Shown here one piece after another: positions 36,149 to 45,398 of a stretch of DNA of 64,000 nucleotides. Position 1 is the stretch's first letter, and each line of letters begins with the position of its first letter. Made by a program: the position numbers and the translations under genes. Under the pieces are notes generated by a model, which worked only from the letters and a program-made list of their open reading frames with translations, had not been told where the DNA came from and did no database searches. This DNA comes from Neisseria sp. (GTDB lineage: Bacteria > Pseudomonadota > Gammaproteobacteria > Burkholderiales > Neisseriaceae): contig JAUMYW010000007.1 in the NCBI GenBank assembly GCA_030528455.1, forward strand, positions 16,931 to 80,930, read 5' to 3'.

Positions 36149-37279
36149 ATGAATCGGGCGCGTGAAATATTGAAACAGGCCGAATGGGTAGTTGTAAAAG
36201 TAGGATCGAGTTTGGTAACTGCCGAAGGCAGGGGTATCGATCGGGAAGCTTTGGCGTGTTGGGCGGCACAGATTGCCGAATTGATGAAGTGCGGAGTGCG
36301 CGTGGTCTTTGTTTCGAGCGGAGCGATTGCAGAAGGCATCAAGCGTTTGGGCTGGCCGTCGCGGCCGAAAGCCTTGAATGAATTACAGGCTGCTGCTGCT
36401 GTGGGGCAGATGGGGATAGCACAGGCGTATGAAACCGCGTTCAGACCGCATGACTTGCAGACGGCACAAATTCTGCTGACGCACGAAGATTTGAGCAGCC
36501 GCACCCGCTACCTGAATGCTCGGAGTACGCTGAAAACTCTGTTGGAAAAAGGTATCGTGCCGATTATCAATGAAAACGATACGGTTACGACAGATGAAAT
36601 CAAATTGGGCGATAACGACACTTTGGCGGCACTGGTAACCAATTTGGTTGATGCCGATGCTTTGTTTATCCTGACCGATCAGAGCGGTTTGTACGACAGC
36701 GACCCGCGCCGTAATCCGAATGCCCGGTTTATCAGTGAAATTGCGGCCGAACATCCCGAATTGGAGCAGATGGCGGGCGGTGCTGGAACGGGTGTCGGTA
36801 CGGGCGGCATGCTGACCAAGGTGCGTGCAGCCAAACGCGCGGCATTGAGCGGCGCGGCAACGGTGGTCGCATCAGGGCGCGAAGAGAATGTTTTGTTGCG
36901 CCTGCTGCAGGGCGAAACGCTTGGTACGCTGTTTACCAGCGGGCAAAGCCGTGTGGCGGCCCGCAAACAATGGCTGCTAGGACATGTCCAGCAGGCAGGT
37001 TGCGTGATTGTCGATGCCGGTGCCGAACAGGCTTTGCTGCATCGGAACAGCAGTTTGCTGCCGGTGGGCTGCGTGCGTGTGGACGGGCATTTCCACAGAG
37101 GAGAACTGATTGCGGTATTTAATACGGAAGGGTTGGAAATCGCACGCGGTTTGAGTAATTACAGCAGCGGAGAGACTGCACGCATTCTGCAAACGCCGTC
37201 TGATGAAATTGCGCTCAAACTCGGTTATGCCAACGAGCCCGAACTGATTCACCGCGACAATATGGCGGTTCGGACATAA
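36149..37279 (+). CDS. proB: glutamate 5-kinase
   Basis: A 376-residue enzyme catalysing the first step of proline synthesis, phosphorylation of glutamate. The amino-acid-kinase domain shows [11 protein letters not shown] at the N-terminus, [18 protein letters not shown] and [12 protein letters not shown]; a PUA domain covers about residues 275-376. The start ATG at 36149 has AGGAG upstream; an in-frame GTG at 36128 would add seven residues. proA is not adjacent. Confidence 0.96.
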   Translation: MNRAREILKQAEWVVVKVGSSLVTAEGRGIDREALACWAAQIAELMKCGVRVVFVSSGAIAEGIKRLGWPSRPKALNELQAAAAVGQMGIAQAYETAFRPHDLQTAQILLTHEDLSSRTRYLNARSTLKTLLEKGIVPIINENDTVTTDEIKLGDNDTLAALVTNLVDADALFILTDQSGLYDSDPRRNPNARFISEIAAEHPELEQMAGGAGTGVGTGGMLTKVRAAKRAALSGAATVVASGREENVLLRLLQGETLGTLFTSGQSRVAARKQWLLGHVQQAGCVIVDAGAEQALLHRNSSLLPVGCVRVDGHFHRGELIAVFNTEGLEIARGLSNYSSGETARILQTPSDEIALKLGYANEPELIHRDNMAVRT

Positions 37280-37387
37280 ACGGCATACTGTCTGCAAATA
37301 CAAACGGACGACCGTCGGACTGAAAGGCTCTGCCGGTTTCGGTTTTCTGTTCGGCGGCTGCAGACGGCATCGGGACGGAGAAATATC

Positions 37388-38083
37388 ATGGCGGCAGAAA
37401 TTTTGCTGGTGGAGGATGAGGCGGCAATCCGAACCTTAATCCGTTTCCATTTGGAGAAGGCGGGTTTTGCCGTTCGAGAAGCGGCAAGTGCGGCAGCAGC
37501 ACAGGGCGTGTTGGAACAGGCACTGCCCGATTTGCTGGTTGTTGATTGGATGCTGCCGGGTATGTCGGGGGAAGAGTGGATACGGCGGTTGCGCTCAGAC
37601 AGGCGGAGTGCGCGGCTGCCGCTTATCCTGCTGACCGCACGGGACAGCGAAGCAGATAAAGAACAAGGCCTGAACGGAGGTGCGGACGACTACCTGACCA
37701 AGCCGTTTTCCCCGAGGGAGCTGGTGGCAAGGATTAATGCCTTATTGCGTCGGTGCGCGCCGGAAAAAACTGAAGAAGAAACCGTCTGCGGTCCGCTGAG
37801 GCTCAATCCGGCCCGTCATGCCGTCTGCATAGGAGGGGCGGCGGTCAAAATCGGTGCAGTGGAATTCCGTCTGCTGCATTTTCTGATGACTCACCGCGAC
37901 CGTGTGTACAGCCGCAGCCAGCTGCTCGATTCGGTGTGGGGAGACCATGTTTTTGTTGAAGAGCGTACGGTTGATGTGCATATCCGCCGTTTGCGGGCAG
38001 CATTGGCGAAGGGCGGTTGCGACCGCTATATCCGTACTGTGCGAGGCAGCGGCTACTGTTTTGCCGAATATGAAACGGAGTAA
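37388..38083 (+). CDS. phoB: PhoB-like response regulator
   Basis: A 231-residue OmpR/PhoB-family regulator. The receiver domain has acidic residues E9-D10, phospho-acceptor Asp53 in VVDWMLPG, Thr83 and Lys105 in DYLTKPFSP. The C-terminal winged helix spans about residues 130-228 (RTVDVHIRRLR recognition region). It is paired with the sensor kinase 3 bases downstream. The PhoB name is by overall similarity and the paired PhoR-like kinase; pst genes are not in the window. Confidence 0.85.
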   Translation: MAAEILLVEDEAAIRTLIRFHLEKAGFAVREAASAAAAQGVLEQALPDLLVVDWMLPGMSGEEWIRRLRSDRRSARLPLILLTARDSEADKEQGLNGGADDYLTKPFSPRELVARINALLRRCAPEKTEEETVCGPLRLNPARHAVCIGGAAVKIGAVEFRLLHFLMTHRDRVYSRSQLLDSVWGDHVFVEERTVDVHIRRLRAALAKGGCDRYIRTVRGSGYCFAEYETE

Positions 38084-38086
38084 GGC

Positions 38087-39388
38087 GTGAAAGCATTTTG
38101 GTGGCAGTTTGCCGGAGGATGGTTTTTACTGATTGTACTGGCCTTGTTTGGTTACGGTTTGGGCGGTGCAACCGGTCTGTTTGCCGCCTGGGCCTTAGGC
38201 AGTACCGTATGGCTTCTGCTTTGGGCTTGCGCCTTGCTCCGGCTGTGCAGTCATCTGGTTTACCCGAAAATCTACGCACTTCCGGAAAGCGGAGGGGTAT
38301 GGGGCGGTATTTTCCGTATTATCGGCGAACGCGAGCGCAGCCGCAAACGGCGCAAGCGCAAACTATCCCAAGCACTGACGCGCTTCCGACAGGCTGCGGA
38401 AGCCTTGCCTGACGGCGTAGTGCTGTTGGATAAAAACGATAAAATCATCTGGCTGAACAGCAGTGCTGCCGAACATTGGCAGGCAGTATTCGGTATCGGC
38501 CGCAATAAAGGCTGGCACAGTGACGCTTTGACGGGTTTTCTATTGGGCGGAGAAGTCGAATGCCGTCTGCAGACTGTCTCGTCCGGCCGGGCGGTGAGTT
38601 TGGAAGTGTCGTTTTTGTCTTTCGGAGGCGAACGGCTGCTGCTGACGCGCGATGTCAGCGAAAGCGAGCGTTTGAATGTCATGAGAACGGCGTTTGTCGC
38701 GAATGTGTCGCACGAACTGCGTACGCCGCTGACCGTACTGAACGGTTTTCTGGAAACGCTTGCCGACTATCCCGATTTGCCGCAGGCGCAGGCACAGGAA
38801 TTTGTCGCACTGATGCAGCATGAAGGGCGGAGGATGCAGCAGCTTTTGGACGACCTGCTGACCTTGTCTGCCTTGGAAGCAGGCAGAGGTGCCGAGATGG
38901 CGGAAATCGATTTTAGCGGTTTGGCGGAAGAAATTTCGGCGGCAGGCAAGCTGCTTTCGGACGGGCTGCACGAATGGGTGGAGGATATTGAGCCGGATGT
39001 GGTTCTGAAAGGAGTCAGGCAAGAATTATATGCCGCGCTGAGCAATCTGGTATTCAATGCCGTCCGATATACGCCCGAGGGAGGGCGTATAGCCGTACAG
39101 TTGAAACAGATGCCGTCTGCAAATCCCTTTGCCGGTCCGGATATTGTATTTGCCGTAGAAGACGACGGAATCGGCATTGCCGCCGAGCATCTGCCGCATC
39201 TGACCGAACGCTTTTACCGCGCAGATGCCGGACGCAGCCGCGATACGGGCGGTACGGGTTTGGGTCTAGCAATTTGCAAACACGTTCTGACGCGGCACGG
39301 TACAGCCTTGCAGATTGAAAGCGAAGTCGGACACGGCAGCCGTTTTTCCGCACGTTTCCGTGCGGACGGTGAACCTTGTGCCGTCTGA
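38087..39388 (+). CDS. phoR: PhoR-like sensor histidine kinase
   Basis: A 433-residue membrane-anchored kinase: two close hydrophobic segments at residues 8-52, a basic juxtamembrane stretch (80-93), a PAS-like domain (about 98-190), the dimerisation domain with phospho-acceptor His209 in VSHELRTPL, and the catalytic domain with N-box NLVFNAVRYTPEGG, EDDGIGI and GGTGLGL. The absence of a large periplasmic domain is typical of PhoR. The gene ends inside an uptake core (GCCGTCTGA). Its stop overlaps a small downstream ORF. Confidence 0.88.
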   Translation: MKAFWWQFAGGWFLLIVLALFGYGLGGATGLFAAWALGSTVWLLLWACALLRLCSHLVYPKIYALPESGGVWGGIFRIIGERERSRKRRKRKLSQALTRFRQAAEALPDGVVLLDKNDKIIWLNSSAAEHWQAVFGIGRNKGWHSDALTGFLLGGEVECRLQTVSSGRAVSLEVSFLSFGGERLLLTRDVSESERLNVMRTAFVANVSHELRTPLTVLNGFLETLADYPDLPQAQAQEFVALMQHEGRRMQQLLDDLLTLSALEAGRGAEMAEIDFSGLAEEISAAGKLLSDGLHEWVEDIEPDVVLKGVRQELYAALSNLVFNAVRYTPEGGRIAVQLKQMPSANPFAGPDIVFAVEDDGIGIAAEHLPHLTERFYRADAGRSRDTGGTGLGLAICKHVLTRHGTALQIESEVGHGSRFSARFRADGEPCAV

Positions 39389-39537
39389 TGAGCCTGAAAT
39401 GCCGGTATATTCCGGACGAAATCAAAATTTGGAACAGGCGGTTTGAAAGTTTATTGGAAAGCAAAAATTTCTGCTATGACGACGATGTTGAAACGTGGAG
39501 TGGGATTCTGCACAAATATTTTGAAGAATGCGATTAA
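39388..39537 (+). CDS. small unrecognised ORF coupled to phoR
   Basis: A 49-codon frame starts at an ATG that overlaps the phoR stop as TGATG. The product has regular composition, with an N-terminal basic/aromatic part (RYIPDEIKIWNRRFESLL) and an acidic, aromatic C-terminus (DDDVETW, HKYFEECD). I do not recognise it. Three cysteines and many Trp/Tyr/Phe suggest a small folded protein or a fragment of a larger one. It ends where AT-rich non-coding DNA begins. Coupling to a sensor kinase gene is what makes it worth recording; it may also be chance. Confidence 0.45.
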   Translation: MSLKCRYIPDEIKIWNRRFESLLESKNFCYDDDVETWSGILHKYFEECD

Positions 39538-39927
39538 TATACCCAAAAGGGAAGATTACGGCTCGGTAAGGAGTTTTAGTCGCGAGCAGGGATATTTCGC
39601 TGAGTTGTTGGCAGTGGCAAAATAAAACGGACATCCTGATTTTAATTGTTACAGTGAAATCGCTGTTCAAAACGGAATGGGTAGGGCGTGTCTCAAAAGA
39701 AAATCGGAATAGCTGGCTGAAATCAAGAAAATGTTTGTCCGTTCTTGAACTGTGCTTCGGACTGCAAAAATATTCCGATATGCTGATTTCATTTTTGCGA
39801 CAACGCACAGTATGTTCCGCAAAATACCGTTTTTCAGACGGCATAGCCTGCTTCGGAAACTTATGGAAACCGCAGCGGCTGTGCTAAAATGACAAGTTTG
39901 GCTTCGTCCTTAGTTTGAGAGATGAAA
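39538..39927. other. gene-poor stretch between phoR operon and terC-like gene
   Basis: About 390 bases without a convincing gene. It contains one uptake sequence (TTTTTCAGACGGCAT near 39834) and mixed-composition DNA. Open frames on both strands have no family likeness. The last 80 bases should contain the promoter of the terC-like gene, but I cannot identify one with confidence, nor a clear manganese riboswitch. Confidence 0.5.
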
Positions 39928-40899
39928 ATGACTGGAACAGATATCGGCTCGCCGTTGTTTTACGGCGTATTTTTTATTGCTGTACTGCTGATGATCGGTA
40001 TAGACATGTTTTCGCTGAAAAAAAACGGCGAGCACAAAGTCGGCGCAAAAGAAGCATTGATTTGGTCGGTTTTGTGGATAGGCGTGTCCTGCCTGTTTGC
40101 AGGCTGGCTGTATTGGGAGTTGCTCGGCAACCACGGCGAGGAAGTCGCCAAAAACAAGGTAATGGAATACTTTACCGGCTATGTGTTGGAAAAATCGCTG
40201 GCAGTGGACAATTTGTTCGTCTTTTTGATGATTTTCAGCTATTTCAAAGTGCCGCCCCAATATCAGCACCGTGTTTTGCTGTACGGCGTGTTCGGCGCGA
40301 TTGTGTTGCGGGCGGTAATGGTGCTGATAGGTGCGGTTTTGGTACGCGAGTTCGAGTGGGTACTGTATGTGTTTGGTGCCTTTTTGTTGTATACGGGAAT
40401 AAAAATGATCAAACACACGGATAGCACCGATGATGAAGATATGGCCAATAATAAAATCCTGCAGTATCTGAACCGGCATATCAAAGTCAGCAGCCGTTTG
40501 GACGGCGAAAAATTCTTTACCGTTGAAAACGGCAAACGCATTGCCACACCGTTGCTGCTGGTGCTGATTATGGTGGAATTGAGCGATGTCGTATTTGCCG
40601 TTGACAGCATTCCGGCCATTTTCGCCGTAACAACCGATCCGTTTATCGTATTGACCTCCAATATTTTCGCCATTCTCGGCTTGCGGGCAATGTATTTCCT
40701 GCTGGCAGATATGGCCGACCGTTTCGTATTTTTGAATTACGGCTTGGCGTTTGTTTTAAGTTTCATCGGCATCAAAATGCTGATAATGCATTGGATACAT
40801 ATTCCCGTTGCCATTTCTTTGTCGGTCGTGTTCGGCGCGTTGGGCGCGTCGATACTCACATCATTGGTATACAGTAAAAAAATTGCAGGTCAGTCCTGA
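39928..40899 (+). CDS. TerC/Alx family membrane protein
   Basis: A 323-residue integral membrane protein with about nine hydrophobic segments. Family landmarks are EKSLAVDNLFVFL and VELSDVVFAVDSIPA, where membrane-embedded acidic residues probably bind metal. Relatives include Alx (alkali-induced, manganese export) and TerC (tellurite resistance cluster). The ATG at 39928 is chosen because GAGAG is 6 bases before it, whereas an ATG at 39922 directly abuts that motif. Other ter genes are absent. A strong inverted repeat follows. Confidence 0.88.
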   Translation: MTGTDIGSPLFYGVFFIAVLLMIGIDMFSLKKNGEHKVGAKEALIWSVLWIGVSCLFAGWLYWELLGNHGEEVAKNKVMEYFTGYVLEKSLAVDNLFVFLMIFSYFKVPPQYQHRVLLYGVFGAIVLRAVMVLIGAVLVREFEWVLYVFGAFLLYTGIKMIKHTDSTDDEDMANNKILQYLNRHIKVSSRLDGEKFFTVENGKRIATPLLLVLIMVELSDVVFAVDSIPAIFAVTTDPFIVLTSNIFAILGLRAMYFLLADMADRFVFLNYGLAFVLSFIGIKMLIMHWIHIPVAISLSVVFGALGASILTSLVYSKKIAGQS

Positions 40900-41207
40900 T
40901 TTTGCGCAGGGCGAACGGTTTTCTCCCGTTACCTGCTTTCGAGAGCCCGGCATTTGGTTTGACTTTCTGTCCGGTTGAGACCTGAATCCCGAGTCGCACG
41001 GGATTCAGGTCTTTAAAATATGTGCCTGATATCCGAAAGTCGGGCTGTATTCCCAATTTGGAAAATTCGCTTTGCGGATAGTCTGTCTGGTTTGAAGGGG
41101 GCTGCAGACGGCTAGGACAACGCGAAAAAAAACAGCCTGAAAGATTGAATCATTAAAATGTACGCGGTAAACTGCCTTATTGAATTTTTTTATTAGGTAT
41201 CTTAATC
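40900..41207 (+). promoter_or_regulatory. intergenic region: terminator, uptake sequence, minC promoter
   Basis: No gene is visible. The region holds a 13-bp perfect inverted repeat (40979-40991 with 40999-41011), an uptake core near 41102, and a candidate sigma-70 promoter TTGAAT (41145-41150), 17-base spacer, TAAACT (41168-41173) that could drive minC. The promoter matches are moderate. Confidence 0.5.
40979..41014 (+). terminator. intrinsic-type hairpin after terC-like gene
   Basis: GACCTGAATCCCG and CGGGATTCAGGTC form a perfect 13-bp stem with a 7-base loop followed by a short TTT. The stem is strong but the T-tract is weak. Confidence 0.7.
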
Positions 41208-41885
41208 ATGAGCAATTCCGTTGAAGTGAAATCCGCGCGTATAGATGCATTACTATTGCGGCCGGAAAGCGCGGATCTTGCCGTTATCGAAGATTTTTTA
41301 CAAAACAGAGCAGCACAATATTGCGAATTGTCGCTGCCTTTTATTATCGACTGCAAAGCGTTTGCTTCGCCCGAAGACATTAATTTGGAAGGATTGCTCG
41401 GTATCTTGAAAAGCCAAGGCCTGCGGGTGGTCGGTTTGCGTCATGAAAACAGAAGTGTTTGGCAGTCGGCTGCCGAGGCAGTCGGCCTGCTGTTGCAGAC
41501 GGCCGATAAGGGAGGCGGATCAGCCAAATTGACAGACTCCAAGCCGGCTGCCAAGCCCACTGTTTTAGTATCTTCACCTGTTCGTACGGGTCAGCAGGTT
41601 TATGCGGAAGGAGCGGATTTGATTGTAACCGGAGCAGTTAGCGAAGGAGCGGAAATCATTGCAGACGGCAATATCCATGTATATGCCCCCATGCGCGGCC
41701 GGGCATTGGCTGGTGCTGACGGCAGAACCGATGCCCGTATTTTCATTCATTCCATGCAGGCAGAGTTGGTGTCCGTAGCAGGCATCTACCGCAACTTCGA
41801 GCAGGATTTGCCCGACCATCTGAACAGGCGTCCCGTGCAGATTTATTTGCATGAAGGGCGCTTGGTTGTCAGTGCAATCCAATAA
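41208..41885 (+). CDS. minC: septum site-determining protein MinC
   Basis: A 225-residue inhibitor of FtsZ polymerisation away from midcell. The N-terminal FtsZ-binding domain (about 1-95) is followed by a Ala/Lys/Pro linker and the C-terminal beta-helix (about 120-225) with [16 protein letters not shown] and [18 protein letters not shown], which dimerises and binds MinD. It is first in the minC-minD-minE-oxyR unit. Confidence 0.95.
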   Translation: MSNSVEVKSARIDALLLRPESADLAVIEDFLQNRAAQYCELSLPFIIDCKAFASPEDINLEGLLGILKSQGLRVVGLRHENRSVWQSAAEAVGLLLQTADKGGGSAKLTDSKPAAKPTVLVSSPVRTGQQVYAEGADLIVTGAVSEGAEIIADGNIHVYAPMRGRALAGADGRTDARIFIHSMQAELVSVAGIYRNFEQDLPDHLNRRPVQIYLHEGRLVVSAIQ

Positions 41886-41923
41886 TCCGATTTTTCGATT
41901 AACTGAAACACAAAGGAAAAACC

Positions 41924-42736
41924 GTGTCTAAAATTATCGTTGTTACTTCAGGCAAGGGCGGTGTCGGTAAAACCACCACGTCTGCCAGCATTGCATCAGG
42001 CTTGGCTTTGAACGGCCACAAAACTGCCGTTATCGATTTTGATGTCGGTTTGCGCAATTTGGACTTGATTATGGGTTGCGAACGCCGCGTTGTATATGAC
42101 TTTATCAATGTTATTCAAGGCGAAGCAACTTTGCACCAGGCACTGATTAAAGACAAACATTGCGACAATCTGTTTGTTTTGCCTGCTTCTCAAACCCGTG
42201 ATAAAGACGCGCTAACCAAAGAAGGTGTAGAAAAAGTACTTGCAGAACTGACCGGAGAGATGGGTTTCGAATACGTAATTTGCGACTCGCCGGCAGGCAT
42301 CGAAGCAGGCGCGCTGATGGCCTTGTATTTTGCTGACGAGGCGATTGTTGCCACCAATCCGGAAGTGTCGAGCGTACGTGATTCCGACCGTATTTTAGGT
42401 ATTCTGAGCAGCAAATCGCGACAAGCAGAGCAAGGAGGAGAAGTTAAAGCCCATTTGCTGATTACCCGCTATTCCCCGGAGCGCGTGGAAAAAGGCGAAA
42501 TGCTGTCCGTGCAGGATATTTGCGACCTGTTGCGTATCCCATTAATCGGCGTCATTCCCGAATCACAGAACGTTTTGCAGGCCTCTAATGCCGGTTCTCC
42601 CGTAATCCATCAGGAAAACTCCCAAGCTGCGGAAGCGTATAAAGATGTGATTGCCCGTTTGTTGGGCGAAAACCGCGAAATGCGTTTCCTGGATGCCGAG
42701 AAAAAAGGCTTCTTCCAACGCTTGTTCGGAGGTTAA
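41924..42736 (+). CDS. minD: septum site-determining protein MinD
   Basis: A 270-residue membrane-associated ATPase that recruits MinC and is released by MinE. The deviant Walker A GKGGVGKTT is at residues 10-18, and the C-terminal amphipathic membrane-targeting helix ends KKGFFQRLFGG. The start is GTG at 41924 with AAAGGAAA upstream. It is separated from minE by 3 bases. Confidence 0.97.
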   Translation: MSKIIVVTSGKGGVGKTTTSASIASGLALNGHKTAVIDFDVGLRNLDLIMGCERRVVYDFINVIQGEATLHQALIKDKHCDNLFVLPASQTRDKDALTKEGVEKVLAELTGEMGFEYVICDSPAGIEAGALMALYFADEAIVATNPEVSSVRDSDRILGILSSKSRQAEQGGEVKAHLLITRYSPERVEKGEMLSVQDICDLLRIPLIGVIPESQNVLQASNAGSPVIHQENSQAAEAYKDVIARLLGENREMRFLDAEKKGFFQRLFGG

Positions 42737-42739
42737 ACC

Positions 42740-43003
42740 ATGTCTTTAATTGAGAAACTGTTCGGCAAAAAGCAGAAAACTGCATCATTGGCACGAGATC
42801 GCCTGCAAATCATCATCGCGCAGGAGCGGGTTAAATCCCAGGCTCCCGACTATCTGCCGACCCTTCAGAAAGAATTGCTGGAAGTATTGTCTAAGTATGT
42901 TAACGTTTCTCTGGAAGACATCCGTATTTCGCAGGAAAAGCAAGATGGTTTGGATGTTTTGGAATTAAACATTACTTTACCCGATCAGACAAAAAAGGTT
43001 TGA
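42740..43003 (+). CDS. minE: cell division topological specificity factor MinE
   Basis: An 87-residue protein that stimulates MinD ATPase and confines MinC/D to the poles. The N-terminal membrane/MinD-contact region begins [11 protein letters not shown], followed by [13 protein letters not shown] and the C-terminal topological domain. It sits 4 bases before oxyR. Confidence 0.96.
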   Translation: MSLIEKLFGKKQKTASLARDRLQIIIAQERVKSQAPDYLPTLQKELLEVLSKYVNVSLEDIRISQEKQDGLDVLELNITLPDQTKKV

Positions 43004-43007
43004 TGAG

Positions 43008-43931
43008 ATGACATTGACCGAATTGCGTTACATTGTTGCTGTTGCACAAGAAAAACATTTCGGACGTGCGGCGCAGCGTTGTTTTGTCAGCCAGCCGACT
43101 TTATCCATTGCGATTAAAAAGCTGGAAGAAGAGCTGGCTGTATCATTATTTGACCGAAGCAGCAACGAAGTCATGATGACGGAAGCCGGAGAGCGGATTG
43201 TTTCCCAAGCACGAAAAGTGTTGGAAGAAGCGGAAGTCATCAAGCAGCTGGCCAGCGAGGAACAAAACGAGTTGGACGGTGCATTCAAGCTGGGTTTGAT
43301 TTTTACTGTTGCACCGTATCTGCTGCCCAAACTGATTTTGTCTTTGCGCAAAATTGCACCGAATATGCCATTGATGTTGGAAGAAAATTATACCCAGCCC
43401 CTGATTGATGCATTGAAACAGGGAGAATTGGACGCTTTGGTGGTGGCGGAGCCTTTTCATGAAGCCGGCGTAATTGTAGAGCCGCTGTATGACGAACCGT
43501 TTTTTGTGATAGTACCCAAAGGACATTCCTTTGAAGACTTGGATGCGATTACAACTCAAAAGTTGGCAAAAGAACAGGTTCTGTTGCTGACCGAAGGCAA
43601 TTGTATGAGAGACAATGTGTTGGAGAGTTGTGCCGAGTTGGCATCTCGCCAACGTATCAACGGTTTGACCAATACTCTTCAAGGCAGTTCGATTAACACC
43701 ATCCGGCATATGGTAGCCAGTGGTTTGGCTGTTAGCGTTTTACCCGCAACGGCATTAACGGAGAACGACCATATGTTGTTTAGCATTGTGCCGTTTGAAA
43801 ATCATGTACCCCAACGTCGGATTTCTTTGGCTTACCGCCGCAACTTTGTCCGTCCTAAAGCCCTGGATGCTATCCGTCGGGCAGTGATGGCATCGCAGTT
43901 GGCGGGAGTTACTTTCGTTGAGGCACGTTAA
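43008..43931 (+). CDS. oxyR: LysR-family redox regulator OxyR
   Basis: A 307-residue LysR regulator sensing hydrogen peroxide. The N-terminal helix-turn-helix (HFGRAAQRCFVSQPTLSIAI) is followed by the sensing domain with redox cysteines exactly at 199 and 208 (GNCMRDNVLESC), as in Escherichia coli OxyR. Residue 198 is Asn where Escherichia coli has His. It follows minE by 4 bases, so it is likely cotranscribed with min, an arrangement known from other Neisseria. The ribosomal cluster begins 202 bases downstream. Confidence 0.95.
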   Translation: MTLTELRYIVAVAQEKHFGRAAQRCFVSQPTLSIAIKKLEEELAVSLFDRSSNEVMMTEAGERIVSQARKVLEEAEVIKQLASEEQNELDGAFKLGLIFTVAPYLLPKLILSLRKIAPNMPLMLEENYTQPLIDALKQGELDALVVAEPFHEAGVIVEPLYDEPFFVIVPKGHSFEDLDAITTQKLAKEQVLLLTEGNCMRDNVLESCAELASRQRINGLTNTLQGSSINTIRHMVASGLAVSVLPATALTENDHMLFSIVPFENHVPQRRISLAYRRNFVRPKALDAIRRAVMASQLAGVTFVEAR

Positions 43932-44014
43932 GCCGTCTGCAGGTCGAAGTTGGCAACATCGAACACGTTTTGTTGTAAAAATATTAAAAATCACCTTTCA
44001 AAACAAAGAAATTA

Positions 44015-44044
44015 TTGAAAAGATGATTCGAAGCGTGTTATATT
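44015..44044 (+). promoter_or_regulatory. promoter of the ribosomal protein array
   Basis: TTGAAA (44015-44020), an 18-base spacer, then TATATT (44039-44044) preceded by TGT, an extended -10. This is the clearest sigma-70 promoter in the window and lies 90 bases before rplC. Confidence 0.75.
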
Positions 44045-44050
44045 TGGCTG

Positions 44051-44109
44051 CTCAGCTTTTTTGGGCTGGGTTTATTTTTGTCCGAATGGTCGGTCAATCG
44101 TAACCGACC
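44051..44109 (+). promoter_or_regulatory. leader hairpins before rplC, possible attenuator
   Basis: Right at the expected transcript start, CTCAGC (44051-44056) and GCTGGG (44065-44070) can form a 6-bp stem followed by TTTATTTTTG, terminator-like. A second hairpin pairs GGTCGGT (44088-44094) with ACCGACC (44103-44109). The arrangement could regulate the array, for example through a ribosomal protein binding the leader. This is inference. Confidence 0.45.
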
Positions 44110-44133
44110 CCTTTAATTTAAAAGGAAAAAATC

Positions 44134-44778
44134 ATGACTTTAGGTCTGGTTGGGCGCAAAGTAGGCATGACCCGGGTGTTTACCGAGCAGGGTGTATCTG
44201 TTCCGGTAACCGTTTTGGAAATGACTGCCAATCGCGTCACTCAAATCAAATCCGAAGATACTGACGGTTATAATGCCGTGCAAGTTACCTTTGGTCAGAA
44301 AAAAGCAAACCGTGTAGGTAAAGCTGAAGCGGGTCATTTTGCCAAAGCCGGTGTAGAGGCCGGTAAAGGTCTGATTGAATTTGCTTTGACTGCTGAAAAA
44401 TTGGCCGAATTGAAAGCCGGTGATGAAATCACTGTTGCTATGTTTGAAGCTGGTCAGTTGGTCGATATAACCGGCACTTCCAAAGGTAAAGGTTTTTCCG
44501 GTACGATTAAGCGTCATAATTTTGATTCCCAACGTACTTCCCACGGTAACTCACGCTCCCATCGTGTTCCTGGTTCGATTGGTATGGCTCAGGATCCTGG
44601 TCGAGTGTTTCCTGGTCAGCGTATGGCGGGTCAGTACGGTAATAGCAAATCTACTGTGCAAAACCTGGAAATTGTGCGAGTTGATGTTGAGCGCAATCTG
44701 TTGCTGGTTAAAGGTGCCGTTCCTGGTGCGGTTAACAGTGATGTTGTGGTTCGTCCTGCAGTGAAGGTAGGTGCGTAA
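44134..44778 (+). CDS. rplC: 50S ribosomal protein L3
   Basis: A 214-residue ribosomal protein that binds near the 3' end of 23S rRNA and starts large-subunit assembly. The start [13 protein letters not shown] and the loop block [15 protein letters not shown], near the peptidyl-transferase centre, are typical. It is the first gene of the array; rpsJ, usually directly before it, is absent. Its stop overlaps the rplD start. Confidence 0.98.
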   Translation: MTLGLVGRKVGMTRVFTEQGVSVPVTVLEMTANRVTQIKSEDTDGYNAVQVTFGQKKANRVGKAEAGHFAKAGVEAGKGLIEFALTAEKLAELKAGDEITVAMFEAGQLVDITGTSKGKGFSGTIKRHNFDSQRTSHGNSRSHRVPGSIGMAQDPGRVFPGQRMAGQYGNSKSTVQNLEIVRVDVERNLLLVKGAVPGAVNSDVVVRPAVKVGA

Positions 44779-45398
44779 TGGAATTAAAAGTAATCAACGC
44801 CCAAGGCCAGGTTGCCGGCAGCGTTCAAGCATCTGATGCTTTGTTTGCTCGTGAATACAATGAAGCTTTGGTTCACCAATTGGTTACCGCGTTTTTGGCT
44901 AATGCCCGTTCGGGTAACCGTGCGCAGCTGACTCGTGCTGAAGTGAAGCATTCAACTAAAAAACCATGGCGTCAAAAAGGTACCGGTCGTGCCCGTTCTG
45001 GTATGACTTCTTCTCCGTTGTGGCGTTCTGGTGGTCGTGCATTCCCGAATAAGCCTGATGAGAATTTCACTCAAAAGGTTAATCGTAAAATGTATCGTGC
45101 AGGTATGGCTGCGATTTTGTCTCAGTTGGTCCGTGATGAGCGTTTGTTTGTTGTGGAAGAATTATCTGTTGTTACTCCTAAAACCAAAGTATTTGCCGAA
45201 CAGGTAAAAAATATGGGTTTGGAGCAGGTGCTGTTTGTTACCAAGCAATTGGATGAGAATGTTTATTTGTCTTCGCGCAACCTGCCGAACGTATTGGTGT
45301 TGGAAGCACAGCAAATTGATCCTTACAGCTTGTTGCGCTACAAAAAAGTAGTGATGACTAAAGAAGCTGTTGCACAATTGGAGGAGCAATGGGTATGA
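44778..45398 (+). CDS. rplD: 50S ribosomal protein L4
   Basis: A 206-residue protein of the exit tunnel. The extended loop with [26 protein letters not shown] is the tunnel constriction region. In gamma-proteobacteria L4 also represses the S10 operon through the mRNA leader; whether that applies to the hairpins before rplC here is unknown. Confidence 0.98.
   Translation: MELKVINAQGQVAGSVQASDALFAREYNEALVHQLVTAFLANARSGNRAQLTRAEVKHSTKKPWRQKGTGRARSGMTSSPLWRSGGRAFPNKPDENFTQKVNRKMYRAGMAAILSQLVRDERLFVVEELSVVTPKTKVFAEQVKNMGLEQVLFVTKQLDENVYLSSRNLPNVLVLEAQQIDPYSLLRYKKVVMTKEAVAQLEEQWV

Noticed and set aside
39422-39844. 140-codon frame on the minus strand in the gap after phoR
   Set aside because: It begins inside an uptake sequence, has irregular composition and no recognisable motif, and overlaps the small ORF coupled to phoR.
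39840-39927. Manganese (yybP-ykoY) riboswitch before the TerC/Alx-like gene
   Set aside because: The gene family often has one, but I could not draw the conserved paired helices in this stretch.
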